Positions 43,931 to 52,112 of a DNA stretch of 64,000 bases are shown here, one piece after another. How positions within the stretch are numbered: the first letter of the stretch is position 1; the number at the start of each line of letters is the position of its first letter. The notes under the pieces were generated by a model. It worked only from the letters and a program-made list of their open reading frames with translations. It was not told where the DNA came from and did no database searches. The DNA comes from Archangium gephyra (GTDB lineage: Bacteria; Myxococcota; Myxococcia; Myxococcales; Myxococcaceae). The translations under genes were made by a program, and so were the position numbers. The stretch spans positions 62,001 to 126,000 of the forward strand of contig QFQP01000015.1 of assembly GCA_003243425.1 (NCBI GenBank). Direction: 5' to 3'.

Positions 43931-44641
43931 TCACCTCGAGGTGACGATGAGGCCGGTGGCGCGCACCAGGCCGATGAGGAACTGGTTCTCGTTGTTCTTC
44001 ACGCCCTGGAGCGCGAGCCCGCCGAAGCGACCGGGGGCGACCGCGCCGCTGCCGTTGAGCAGCACCAGCTGGCTGTCGCTGAAGAGCAGCGCGCCCTTGT
44101 TCGACGAGCAGAACGTGCAGCCGTCGACGTTGGTCGGGGGCAGCGACGCGAAGGGGTCGCCCCAGCCTTTGCCGCTCTGCTTGCCGAAGCGCACGTTCGC
44201 GCCGGCGTAGTCGTCGAGGTAGATGGCGCGCAGCAGCCGGTCGTTCTCGGTCACCGCGGAGCGGATCTGATTGCTGGCGGGGTTGAAGTTGAGCCAGCTG
44301 CACTCGCCGCTGCCGTTGCAGGGCCCGGTGCCGGTGAGGAAGTCGCCGTCGACATCTTCGTAGAAGAACAGCGCGCCGGGGCCGCCAGTGACCGAGCCGG
44401 CGGTGGGCGAGGTCTTCTTGAAGGTCGGGTACACCAGCACGTACACGTCGGAGCCGCGCTGCAACGAGCGTGAGCGCATCGACTGCAGCGCCGAGAGGAT
44501 GTCGTTCGACGCGCTCTGCGTCGCGTTGCGTTCGCCGATGCGGATGACCGTCGCCGCCGACATCGCGGACACGATGCCGATGATGGCGATGACCATCAGC
44601 ATCTCGATGAGCGTCATGCCTCGTGGAGTTCGCAGTGCCAT
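43931..44641 (-). CDS. fimT: FimT/GspH-type minor pseudopilin
   Basis: 236 residues with the prepilin leader RTPRGMTLIEMLMVIAIIGI (Gly/Met cleavage, Glu at +5) and the following SAMSAATVIRIGERNATQSA helix. The globular part has Cys-rich loops (GPCNGSGECSW, DGCTFCSS). First gene of the five-gene minor-pilin operon that ends with pilY1. Its upstream region carries a 19-base palindrome. Confidence 0.88.
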   Translation of the reverse strand: MALRTPRGMTLIEMLMVIAIIGIVSAMSAATVIRIGERNATQSASNDILSALQSMRSRSLQRGSDVYVLVYPTFKKTSPTAGSVTGGPGALFFYEDVDGDFLTGTGPCNGSGECSWLNFNPASNQIRSAVTENDRLLRAIYLDDYAGANVRFGKQSGKGWGDPFASLPPTNVDGCTFCSSNKGALLFSDSQLVLLNGSGAVAPGRFGGLALQGVKNNENQFLIGLVRATGLIVTSR

Positions 44642-44722
44642 GGCCGGCGCTCACGTGAGCAAGCCGCATGCGCGTTACAAACACATGAAATGACGATGAT
44701 TCTGGGCCTCTTCGGCCAGTCG

Positions 44723-44741
44723 CTTCGCAAAGTTTGCGAAG
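44723..44741. promoter_or_regulatory. 19-bp perfect palindrome upstream of the minor-pilin operon
   Basis: CTTCGCAAA-g-TTTGCGAAG lies 82 bases upstream of the fimT start and 33 bases after the allA stop. The arms are perfect over nine bases. The one-base centre makes it a poor hairpin, so a dimeric regulator site for the pilin operon is more likely than a terminator. A smaller GGCC/GGCC stem lies just downstream, toward fimT. Confidence 0.5.
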
Positions 44742-44773
44742 ACCTACCTGTTACGAGTTGCGGAGCGGGTGGA

Positions 44774-45277
44774 TCAGCGGTCGGTGATGCGCACAGGCGC
44801 CGACAGGTGGTGGAGCTCGCAGTCGAGAGGTGAGCCGTCTTCCCACACCAGCATCGCGAACTCGCCGGGGGCGTCGAGCGCAATCATCGGGTGGTGCCAG
44901 ACGCCGGGCGCGTAGGCGACGCCCTGGCCGGGGCTGCAGACGAAGGCGACGAGCTTGTCGAGGTCGGGCGAGCCGTCGGCGCGGTTGGGCGCCACGCACA
45001 CCAGGTAGCGCGAGATGAGCATCGGCACGAAGACCTGGGTGCTGGCCGCGTGTCGCTCGAGGAGCTTCACGTCGAAGGGCAGCGCCCTGGGCGACGAGCG
45101 GAAGACGACGAGGTTGGGCGTGGCGGTGGCGCGGGTGTTGATCAACTCCGCGCAGCGGTCGAAGCGCACGGCGGTGCCCATGTTGGCGCTGGTACCGCTG
45201 GTGAGCCCGGCCGACACCACGTGGCCGAACGGCGCGAAGGCTTCGGCGGTGAGCGGCACGGCAGCGAGGGTCGTCAT
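44774..45277 (-). CDS. allA: Ureidoglycolate lyase
   Basis: 167 residues with the AllA pattern: LLERHAASTQVFVPMLISRY, LDKLVAFVCSPGQGVAYAPG, VWHHPMIAL. The enzyme splits ureidoglycolate to glyoxylate and urea at the end of allantoin degradation. No other purine-catabolism gene is in the window, so it is isolated here. It is divergent from the DUF4180 gene with 30 bases between the starts. Confidence 0.93.
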   Translation of the reverse strand: MTTLAAVPLTAEAFAPFGHVVSAGLTSGTSANMGTAVRFDRCAELINTRATATPNLVVFRSSPRALPFDVKLLERHAASTQVFVPMLISRYLVCVAPNRADGSPDLDKLVAFVCSPGQGVAYAPGVWHHPMIALDAPGEFAMLVWEDGSPLDCELHHLSAPVRITDR

Positions 45278-45307
45278 GCGCGTGAGGTGTACTACGTCGC
45301 GGTGGCC

Positions 45308-45622
45308 ATGAAGACGTTCACGCTCGAGGCGCAGGGCCCGGTGATTGCGAGTTCAGCCGATGTGTCGAACCTGATTGGGCAGACGTGGGGGCAGGCGGTC
45401 GACAGCATCGTGGTGCCGGTGTCGCGGCTGCACGCCGACTTCTTCGACCTGAAGACCGGGTTCGCGGGTGAGCTGCTGCAGAAGCTGGTGAACCACCAGT
45501 TGAAGTTGGTGGTGGTGGGTGACGTGTCGGCGCACGTGGCGCGCAGCGACGCGTTCCGCGACTTCGTGCGCGAGGCCCAGCGCGGTACGCAGGTTCGCTT
45601 CGTGGACGCGGTGCGGGAATAG
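45308..45622 (+). CDS. DUF4180 family protein
   Basis: 104 residues matching DUF4180: FFDLKTGFAGELLQKLVNHQ, LKLVVVGDVSAHVARSDAFR and DFVREAQRGTQVRFV. The function of the family is unknown; it is small and cytoplasmic. The ATG of MKTFTLEAQGPVI is the sensible start, since the frame extends upstream across allA on the other strand. The SpoIIAA/STAS-like layout is only a suggestion. Confidence 0.9.
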   Translation: MKTFTLEAQGPVIASSADVSNLIGQTWGQAVDSIVVPVSRLHADFFDLKTGFAGELLQKLVNHQLKLVVVGDVSAHVARSDAFRDFVREAQRGTQVRFVDAVRE

Positions 45623-45632
45623 CGGGCCGTCT

Positions 45633-45648
45633 GCGCGTCATCACGCGC
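45633..45648. terminator. Possible hairpin between convergent genes
   Basis: GCGCGT-catc-ACGCGC, a 6-bp stem with a four-base loop, lies 10 bases after the DUF4180 stop and upstream of the convergent YebC-family stop. Without a T-run it is only a candidate. Confidence 0.35.
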
Positions 45649-45739
45649 GCAGCGCGGGGGCTGGGTGATGGCACCGGCCCGGGACATCGAAGCCGCGCCC
45701 ACGCACGCGGCCGACCTGAAGGTCAACTGACGACGGCGG

Positions 45740-46435
45740 TCACTTCACGCCGACGAACAGCGTCTGCACGTCGTCGTCTTCGTCGAGCTCCGCGAGGAAC
45801 TCGTCGAGCTCGCCCTGCAGCTCGGGCGGCACGGCGACGGGGTTCTTCGCCTTCCACACCAGCGCCGCCGACTCCACGTTCCACGCCGCGGTCTCGAGCG
45901 CCTTGCGCACGGCGTCGAGGTCCTGGGCGTCGGTGTAGAAGGTCACCGTGCCGTCGTCGTTCTTCTCGAAGTCCTGGGCGCCGGCTTCGATGGCGGCCGC
46001 TTCGGCATCGGCTTCACCCGGAGCCTTCGCGCCAATCGCGCCGAGCCGCGAGAAGTCCCACGTCACCGCGCCGGTCGCCGCCAGCTGGTATTCGCGGAAA
46101 TGGCCGCGCACGTTGGCCGCCGTGCGCGTGCGGTTGTCGGTCAGACACTCGACGACCACCGGCACGCGGCCCGGCCCGAAGCCCTCGTAGGTGACGAGCT
46201 CGTAGGTCACCTGCTCGTCCAACTGGCCAGAGCCCTTCTTGATGAGCCGGTCGAGCGTGTCGCGGGTCATGTTGACCTTCTTCGCGTACTCGATGGCGAG
46301 GCGAAGCTTGGCGTTGGTCGAAGGGTCCGCGCCGGTCTTCGCGGCAATGAGGACTTCCTTCGCGGCCTTGCTCAGCAGCTTGCCCTTGGCGGCTGCGTTG
46401 GCTTCACGGCCCTTCTGTTTCCATTGAGCGCCCAT
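45740..46435 (-). CDS. YebC/TACO1 family protein
   Basis: 231 residues with the family start MGAQWKQKGREANAAAKGKL, LRLAIEYAKKVNMTRDTLDR and YEGFGPGRVPVVVECLTDNR. The WKQK(G) N-terminus and insertion pattern are nearer the second YebC-type paralogue (YeeN-like) than canonical YebC, which starts MAGHSKW. Recent work links the family to translation of difficult sequences and older work to transcription; the specific role is not predictable here. Confidence 0.9.
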   Translation of the reverse strand: MGAQWKQKGREANAAAKGKLLSKAAKEVLIAAKTGADPSTNAKLRLAIEYAKKVNMTRDTLDRLIKKGSGQLDEQVTYELVTYEGFGPGRVPVVVECLTDNRTRTAANVRGHFREYQLAATGAVTWDFSRLGAIGAKAPGEADAEAAAIEAGAQDFEKNDDGTVTFYTDAQDLDAVRKALETAAWNVESAALVWKAKNPVAVPPELQGELDEFLAELDEDDDVQTLFVGVK

Positions 46436-46484
46436 GCCGCGTGTGTGGCAGCGCGGCGCGACGTCTTCAAGCGTGAAGCGAAGG

Positions 46485-46913
46485 TCAGCCGGCGACGAGC
46501 ACGAACGATGAGCGGTTCAACGCGGCCTCGGCCTGCGTGGTCGCCACCGTGTAGCTGGCGACGCTCGACGGTCTGCGCAGGGTCTCACTGAGCTGCCGCG
46601 CGGCCTCTTCGAGTGACGTGAACTTGATGCTGGCGTGCTCGAGGCCCTTCTCCATGAGGTCGAGGCGCGCGTCGCACAACGTCAGCATCTGATCAGCCGT
46701 GATGCGTGCCTTGGCCTCGGCCACCAGCATCTCGAGGCTGCCTTCGCTCTCGGTGCGAAGGTGACCCGTGACGCCGTGGAGCGCACCGGCAGGCGTCTCC
46801 ATGGCCGCGCGCACGTCGCTCGAGTCATCGGGCTTGCCCTCGAGCCGCAGCGCACGCACCACCTCGGCGATGGCGCCCTGGACGAGTACGTGAAGTGCGT
46901 GGTCTCGGGTCAT
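46485..46913 (-). CDS. Hypothetical protein
   Basis: 142 residues, mostly helical and acidic (EGSLEMLVAEAKARITADQM LTLCDARLDLMEKGLEHASI), no signal peptide and no family recognised. The ATG giving MTRDHALHVLVQG was chosen over one nine codons upstream. It is upstream of the YebC-family gene on the same strand with a 49-base gap, and divergent from the dehydrogenase gene. Confidence 0.6.
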   Translation of the reverse strand: MTRDHALHVLVQGAIAEVVRALRLEGKPDDSSDVRAAMETPAGALHGVTGHLRTESEGSLEMLVAEAKARITADQMLTLCDARLDLMEKGLEHASIKFTSLEEAARQLSETLRRPSSVASYTVATTQAEAALNRSSFVLVAG

Positions 46914-46962
46914 ACCTACACAGTACACATGGCAGACCACGCGGCCACCCGCGGAGCGACGA

Positions 46963-46974
46963 AAGATCGATCTT
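46963..46974. promoter_or_regulatory. 12-bp perfect palindrome in a divergent promoter region
   Basis: AAGATCGATCTT lies in the 262-base gap between two divergent genes, 50 bases upstream of the leftward hypothetical gene. It is a plausible dimer binding site; the length alone makes chance occurrence possible. Confidence 0.3.
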
Positions 46975-47175
46975 CTGTCACGGCTGCAATTGCGCGCTTC
47001 CTGAACACACGCGGTTAGCGCGCGCGGTGCGGCACGTGGTCATCTCGACACGCGCCACCGGGCAGAAACGTCGAGCGCGATGCCACGAGCGGAGCTGATC
47101 AACGCAAGCCCCGCGCGCCCGGCGGCCACCCGGGCACAGCGCACCGTGACACTTCGCGGTACACAGCGCGTCCCC

Positions 47176-49635
47176 ATGAATTCCCCGGAACTCCCGAAGC
47201 ACGCGCGCGTCGTCGTCATCGGCGGCGGCATCATCGGCACCTCGGTCGCGTACCACCTCGCGCACGCCGGCTGGAAAGACACGGTGCTGCTCGAGCGCGA
47301 CAAGCTCACCTCGGGCACCACGTGGCACGCGGCCGGCTTGATGGTGACCTTCGGCTCGACGTCGGAGACCTCGACGGAGCTGCGCAAGTACACGCGCGAC
47401 CTCTACTCGCGGCTCGAGGCCGAGACGGGTCAAGACACGGGCTTCAAGCCGGTGGGCTTCATCGAGGTCGCGTCTGACGAGGGCCGCCTCGAAGAATACC
47501 GGCGCGTGTCGGCGTTCAACCGGCTGTGCGGCGTCGACGTGCACGAGATTTCCCCGAAAGAAGTGAAGGACCTCTTCCCGCTCGCGAAGGTCGACGACGT
47601 GCTCGCGGGCTTCTACGTGAAGGAAGACGGCCGCGTGAACCCGGTCGACGCCACCATGGCGCTGGCGAAGGGCGCCCGGCAGCAGGGCGCGCGGCTCATC
47701 GAGAACTGCCCGGTGCTCGACGTGGTCATCAGGCACGGTGAAGTGCGCGGCGTGGTGACGCCCTTCGGCACCATCGAGTGCGAATACGTCGTCAACTGCG
47801 CCGGCATGTGGGCGCGGCAGCTGGGCGCGAAGAGCGGCGTGTCGATTCCCCTGCAGTCGGCCGAGCACTACTACCTCATCACCGAGAGCGTGCCGGGCAT
47901 CAGCCGCGACTGGCCGGTGCTCGAAGACCCGGGGTGCCACGGGTACTACCGCGAAGAAGGCGGCGGCCTGATGGTCGGCCTCTTCGAGCCGGTGTGCGCG
48001 CCGTGGAACATCGGCGGCGTTCCACAGGACTTCTCGTTCGGAGAGATCAGCCCCGACTGGGACCGCATGGCGCCGTACCTCGAGCGCGCGATGTCGCGGG
48101 TGCCCATCACCCAGAGCATCGGGCTCAAGAAGTTCTTCTGCGGCCCCGAGAGCTTCACGCCCGACCTCCGGCCCATCGTCGGTGAGTCGCCGGAGGTGAA
48201 GAAGTACTTCGTCGCGGCGGGGCTCAACTCCATCGGCATTCTCACCGGCGGCGGCTTGGGCCGCGTACTCGCGCAGTGGATCATGCAGGGCCGCCCCGAC
48301 GTCGACGTGACCGGCATGCACGTCGACCGGCTGCAGCCCTACCAGACGACGCCCGCGTACCGGCGCACGCGCACCGTGGAGTCGCTCGGCCTCGTGTACA
48401 CCTGCCACTACCCCTTCAAACCGATGAAGACCGCGCGCGACGCCAAGCGCTCGCCGCTCTACGACCGGCTGGAAAAACAGGGCGCGTTCTTCCGTGACGT
48501 GAGCGGCTGGGAGAGCGCCGATTGGTTCGCAGGCCCGGGCGTGAAACCCGAGTTCGGCCCGCTCGGGTGGGGCCGGCCGGCGTGGTGGAAGCACTGGGAA
48601 GCCGAGCACCGCGCGGTGCGTGAAGGCGTCGCGCTGATGGACATGTCGTTCATGTCGAAGTTCCGCGTCGAAGGCCGAGACGCGGGCCGCATGTTGAACG
48701 TGTTGTCGGCCAACGACGTCGACGGTGACGCCGGCCGCATCACCTACACGCAGTGGCTCAACGAAGGCGGCACGCTCGAGGCCGACCTCACGGTCACCAA
48801 GTTCGATGATCAGCACTACCTGGTGGTGGCCAGCGACACTGCGCACCGGCACGTCGAGGCGCGCTTGAAGCGTGCGTTCGCCGAGCACCACGCCTTCGCC
48901 AGCGACGTCACCGGTGCGTACGCGCAGTTGAACGTGCAGGGCCCGAAGAGCCGCGAGCTGTTGCAGTCGGTCACCTCCGCTGACCTGTCGAACGAGGCGT
49001 TCCCGTTCCGGTGCGCGCGTGAAATCGACATCGGCTTCGCGCGCGTGCTGTGCGTGCGCATCACGTACCTGGGTGAGCTCGGCTATGAGCTCTACATTCC
49101 CACCGAGCAGGCGGTGCACGTGTACGACGCGCTGCTCGAAGCGGGCGCGAAGTTCGACGTGAAGCATGCGGGCCTCAAGGCGCTCGCCTCGCTGCGCATG
49201 GAAAAGGGCTACCGCGATTACGGCCACGACATCGACAACACCGACTCGGTGCTGGAGGCGGGCCTCGGCTTCGCGGTCGACATGAACAAAGCGGTGGCCT
49301 TCATCGGCCGTGAAGCGGTGGCAGCGAAGAAGGCCGAGGGGCCGTTGAAGCGGCGCCTGGTGCAGGTGTTCGTGAAAGACCCGGAAGCGCTGTTGTTCCA
49401 CGCCGAGCCGGTGCTGCGAAACGGCAAGCCCGTCGGCTACGTGCGCGCGGCGTCGTACGGGTTCACGCTCGGCGGCGCGGTGGGCCTGGCGATGGTCGAC
49501 GGTGGCGGCGAGGCCGTCGACGGCAAGTGGTTGTCGTCGGGCCAGTGGGAAGTGCAGATCGCCAACACCCGCTACCCGGCGATGGCGTCGATGAAGCCGC
49601 TGTACGACCCCGACATGAAGCGCATCAAGAGCTGA
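47176..49635 (+). CDS. FAD-dependent dimethylglycine/sarcosine dehydrogenase-like protein with GcvT domains
   Basis: 819 residues. The N-terminal DAO domain has the dinucleotide motif VVVIGGGIIGTSVAYHLAHA and TSGTTWHAAG, where the His matches the covalent FAD site of dimethylglycine/sarcosine dehydrogenases. An FAO_M-like middle region follows (about 385-440), then a GcvT/folate-binding aminomethyltransferase domain from about residue 440 (LIDE-type start replaced by VALMDMSFMSKFRVEG) and its C-terminal barrel (GYVRAASYGFTLGGAVGLAM). Such enzymes demethylate glycine derivatives and pass the one-carbon unit to tetrahydrofolate. It stands alone here. The stop lies in TGATCA. Confidence 0.93.
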   Translation: MNSPELPKHARVVVIGGGIIGTSVAYHLAHAGWKDTVLLERDKLTSGTTWHAAGLMVTFGSTSETSTELRKYTRDLYSRLEAETGQDTGFKPVGFIEVASDEGRLEEYRRVSAFNRLCGVDVHEISPKEVKDLFPLAKVDDVLAGFYVKEDGRVNPVDATMALAKGARQQGARLIENCPVLDVVIRHGEVRGVVTPFGTIECEYVVNCAGMWARQLGAKSGVSIPLQSAEHYYLITESVPGISRDWPVLEDPGCHGYYREEGGGLMVGLFEPVCAPWNIGGVPQDFSFGEISPDWDRMAPYLERAMSRVPITQSIGLKKFFCGPESFTPDLRPIVGESPEVKKYFVAAGLNSIGILTGGGLGRVLAQWIMQGRPDVDVTGMHVDRLQPYQTTPAYRRTRTVESLGLVYTCHYPFKPMKTARDAKRSPLYDRLEKQGAFFRDVSGWESADWFAGPGVKPEFGPLGWGRPAWWKHWEAEHRAVREGVALMDMSFMSKFRVEGRDAGRMLNVLSANDVDGDAGRITYTQWLNEGGTLEADLTVTKFDDQHYLVVASDTAHRHVEARLKRAFAEHHAFASDVTGAYAQLNVQGPKSRELLQSVTSADLSNEAFPFRCAREIDIGFARVLCVRITYLGELGYELYIPTEQAVHVYDALLEAGAKFDVKHAGLKALASLRMEKGYRDYGHDIDNTDSVLEAGLGFAVDMNKAVAFIGREAVAAKKAEGPLKRRLVQVFVKDPEALLFHAEPVLRNGKPVGYVRAASYGFTLGGAVGLAMVDGGGEAVDGKWLSSGQWEVQIANTRYPAMASMKPLYDPDMKRIKS

Positions 49636-49639
49636 TCAG

Positions 49640-50002
49640 ATGATGAAATGGACGACCCTGGTGGTGGTGCTGGCCGTGTCGAGCGGCTGTCAGGTGTGCC
49701 GGATCGCGTGCACGAATGAGCAGACCTTCGTGTTGACCGATGGCGCGGGCAACGCGCTGCAGCCGGCCCGCGTCGAGGTGGCCGGCGAGTCGTTCGACTG
49801 CGGCGCCGCTTCGGAGCGCGTGCGCTGTTCGGGAAATCGCGTGACGGTCGAGACCTTCGAGTCGGCCGCGAGCGTGAAGCTCACCGCACAGGGCGGTGAG
49901 ACGTGGTGGGGCAACGTCGCCGCCAGCGGTGGAGCACAGCAGGTCGCCAGCTGCATGTGCGTCAACACCTTCCCCGACGTCACGGTGCAGCTCTCGCCAT
50001 GA
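49640..50002 (+). CDS. Small Cys-rich lipoprotein, paralogue 1 of 3
   Basis: 120 residues. Signal with lipobox VSSGC. The mature part has Cys pairs (CQVCRIAC) and the shared pattern VLTDGAGNALQPARVEVAGE, SFDCGAASERVRCSGNR and WWGNVAASGG, ending SCMCVNTFPDVTVQLSP. The fold looks like a small beta sandwich with disulfides. Function unknown. It overlaps paralogue 2 by four bases (ATGA). Confidence 0.75.
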   Translation: MMKWTTLVVVLAVSSGCQVCRIACTNEQTFVLTDGAGNALQPARVEVAGESFDCGAASERVRCSGNRVTVETFESAASVKLTAQGGETWWGNVAASGGAQQVASCMCVNTFPDVTVQLSP

Positions 50003-50385
50003 GAGCGGCGGTGTTGATGAGCCTGGTGGCGCTGAGCGGCTGCGGCGCGCCGTGCCCGGCAGAAGCCCGGTACGTCGAGACGCTGGTGTTCCAGGACTCG
50101 ACGGGCGCAGCGTTGGCGCCGCTGCGGCTGGAAGACCTGGAGACCGGCCGTCGCTACGAGTGCACGCAGGCGGGCGTCGACGCGAACCCCGGCGCGGAGC
50201 TCGGTGACTGCCGGGCACATCGGATGGTGTTGATCCGCACCAACACGCAGCCGCACATCATTCGCGCGGAGGCCGTGACGGGTGGGAAGTTCACCGGTGG
50301 CGTGACGCCTGAAGTGATTCCTCCCGCGGAGATGACGGAGTGCGCGCAGCCGACGCTGGGTGAAGTGGTCGTCGTGTTCAACTGA
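49999..50385 (+). CDS. Small Cys-rich lipoprotein, paralogue 2 of 3
   Basis: 128 residues. Lipobox ALSGC. The mature domain follows the same plan as its neighbours: VFQDSTGAALAPLRLEDLET, RYECTQAG, LGDCRAHRMVLI, GGKFTGGVTPEV, and a final EVVVVFN strand. Cys spacing differs, so the copies have diverged. Its start lies inside the stop of paralogue 1. Confidence 0.75.
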   Translation: MRAAVLMSLVALSGCGAPCPAEARYVETLVFQDSTGAALAPLRLEDLETGRRYECTQAGVDANPGAELGDCRAHRMVLIRTNTQPHIIRAEAVTGGKFTGGVTPEVIPPAEMTECAQPTLGEVVVVFN

Positions 50386-50503
50386 AGCGGTCACGCGCGG
50401 CAACGCGGTTGATGAGGTCGGTGGGCGCACCGAGACCCGATTGCGCTGCTCGATTTCCACATGCGCGCTGCTCGAAGGCGGCTCAGACCACTACGCTCGC
50501 GCC

Positions 50504-50887
50504 ATGATCCGCCTCGCCGTGCTCTCGTTTTCGGTGCTGCTCGCCGCGTGTGTCCCCGCGGTGTGTGGCCGCTACTGCCCCGACTTTCAGACGCTGATCC
50601 TCGTCGACGCCGCGGGAAACCCGCTCACGCCGACGCGCGTGGTCGACCCTCGAGGCGAAGTGCATTCGTGCGTCGACGACGACTTCGTGACCTGCACCGA
50701 CAACCGCATCACGTTCGATCAACGCGACTTCGCGATTCATCAACTGCGCGTCGAAGCCGCCAGCGGTGAAGTGTTCAACGGCGACTTCACCCCCACGCGG
50801 GAGCCGACGGGCATGGAGTCGATGGGCTGTGACTGCATTCGCGACACGCGCTTCGCTGATCAAACGCTGCAGCTGCGTGCGCCGTGA
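50504..50887 (+). CDS. Small Cys-rich lipoprotein, paralogue 3 of 3
   Basis: 127 residues. Lipobox LLAAC. LILVDAAGNPLTPTRVVDPR, HSCVDDDFVTCTDNRITFDQ, SGEVFNGDFTPT and CDCIRDTRFADQTLQL repeat the plan of the other two. It is 118 bases after paralogue 2, with its own ATG and no visible strong ribosome site. Confidence 0.75.
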   Translation: MIRLAVLSFSVLLAACVPAVCGRYCPDFQTLILVDAAGNPLTPTRVVDPRGEVHSCVDDDFVTCTDNRITFDQRDFAIHQLRVEAASGEVFNGDFTPTREPTGMESMGCDCIRDTRFADQTLQLRAP

Positions 50888-50900
50888 GACGCGCCACGCA

Positions 50901-51656
50901 TCACCGCGGCCGACGGGCGACGAAGGCCTCTTCGTAGCCGGGTAGCGCAGTGCCGAAGAGCCGGTCCCACACGCGGAGCACGAGCCCGTAGTTGCCGTTC
51001 ACCTGCGTGTGATGCATCGAATGAAACGTCGCCGAGTTGATCCACCGCAGGCCCGGCACCTTCAAGAGCCACGCCGGCCACAGCTCGTAGCCCAGGTGTG
51101 ACATCACGTTGTTCGCCAGCCCGATGACCTGCAGCGCCCCCAGCATCGGGAGGTAGAGCGGCACCATCAACGCCACCGGGTAGATCCACGCGCCCAGCAG
51201 AACCCCCTCGAGCGGGTGAAACGAGTACGAGCTGAACGGTGTCACCTCGACGCTGCGGTGGTGCACGGCGTGAACGTGCTTGAAGGCCCAGGGCGTGTGC
51301 AGCAACCGGTGCACCCCGTAGAACCACAGGTCGTTGAGCAGCAGCAGCCCGACGAAGGTGAGCACCAGCTGCCACGTCGAGAACTCCGAGCGGTCGGCGC
51401 TCAGGTGTGCCCAGCCCCGCGAGGTCAGCGCGTCGACCACCAGCATCCCCAGCGTCGCGAACGCGAGCGTCACCAGTGAGTACTTGAGCTCGTGCACCAG
51501 CTGGGCGCGGCTGGTCGACACCGGCGCCGGCAACTTGCGCGCCGCGAGGCGGCTGGCGAGCAGCCTCCACACCACCCACCACACGAGGCCCACCACCGTG
51601 AAGTACGCCACCGCCTGGCCGATGAAGGCCGGCACCAACGCCAGCAGCGCGTTCAT
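50901..51656 (-). CDS. Fatty acid hydroxylase / sterol desaturase superfamily protein
   Basis: 251 residues, polytopic. The three His clusters that bind the di-iron centre are intact: HRLLH, HAVHH (HVHAVHHRSVEVTPFSSYSF) and HSMHH. Members oxidise lipids or sterol-like substrates in the membrane, and related enzymes act in ornithine-lipid, carotenoid and sterol pathways. Its ATG overlaps the stop of the small upstream gene (ATGA). The regulator with two matching operators lies just beyond that gene, so the pair is probably TetR-controlled. Confidence 0.92.
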   Translation of the reverse strand: MNALLALVPAFIGQAVAYFTVVGLVWWVVWRLLASRLAARKLPAPVSTSRAQLVHELKYSLVTLAFATLGMLVVDALTSRGWAHLSADRSEFSTWQLVLTFVGLLLLNDLWFYGVHRLLHTPWAFKHVHAVHHRSVEVTPFSSYSFHPLEGVLLGAWIYPVALMVPLYLPMLGALQVIGLANNVMSHLGYELWPAWLLKVPGLRWINSATFHSMHHTQVNGNYGLVLRVWDRLFGTALPGYEEAFVARRPR

Positions 51657-52006
51657 CGCACCCTCGTGAAGCGCAGCCGCTTCGAGAAGAGCCCGGCGCC
51701 CACCACCGCCTCGGGGTGCTGTCCCTCGAGCTTCAAGCGCACGTCGTGCGTCGAGCCGTTCTCCGGCATCTTCAACGTGCCGCGCAGCGCTCCGGCGCCG
51801 TCTTCCTTCACCGCGCTGAACAGCTCGAAGCCCACCTCGTCGGGTCGCGTCGAGCGCTCGATGACGCCGCGCCAGCCACCGTCGGCCGCCTCGAAGCGCA
51901 CCACCGCGCTCCGCTCCGGGAAGTCCCAACGCCCGGTGAGCCCCACGCCCGCATCGTCAGCCAGCGCACAGAAGGAAATCAGCGCGAGCACCACCGCGAG
52001 CCGCAT
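51653..52006 (-). CDS. Small exported protein, upstream partner of the desaturase
   Basis: 117 residues with signal peptide RLAVVLALISFCALA. The mature domain (GLTGRWDFPERSAVVRFEAA, GAGALRGTLKMPENGSTHDV) resembles DUF2147-type small beta proteins, but the match is weak. It ends in a four-base overlap with the desaturase start. The ATG used leaves the palindromic operator outside the coding region; a TTG four codons upstream would overlap it. Confidence 0.7.
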   Translation of the reverse strand: MRLAVVLALISFCALADDAGVGLTGRWDFPERSAVVRFEAADGGWRGVIERSTRPDEVGFELFSAVKEDGAGALRGTLKMPENGSTHDVRLKLEGQHPEAVVGAGLFSKRLRFTRVR

Positions 52007-52016
52007 GCGAGACCTC

Positions 52017-52085
52017 AAAGCAACGTCGAGTTGCTTTCACTACGCATCGGAGAATCTGCACATTGCAACTCGCAGTTGCTTTCAC
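52017..52085. promoter_or_regulatory. Two matching TetR-type operators between divergent genes
   Basis: Both sites read GCAAC-N5-GTTGC: AAAGCAAC-gtcga-GTTGCTTT at 52017-52037 and GCAAC-tcgca-GTTGC at 52065-52079. Each is followed by TTTCAC, so AGTTGCTTTCAC also occurs as a direct repeat 45 bases apart. They sit between the exported-protein/desaturase operon and the tetR gene, the standard place for autoregulation. Confidence 0.7.
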
Positions 52086-52112
52086 CGTGCACCCGGCGTT
52101 CACTGCCGGCCC

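Noticed and set aside
44642..44773. Sigma-54 promoter for the pilin operon
   Set aside because: Looked for TGGCAC-N5-TTGC on the minus strand; no match with correct spacing.
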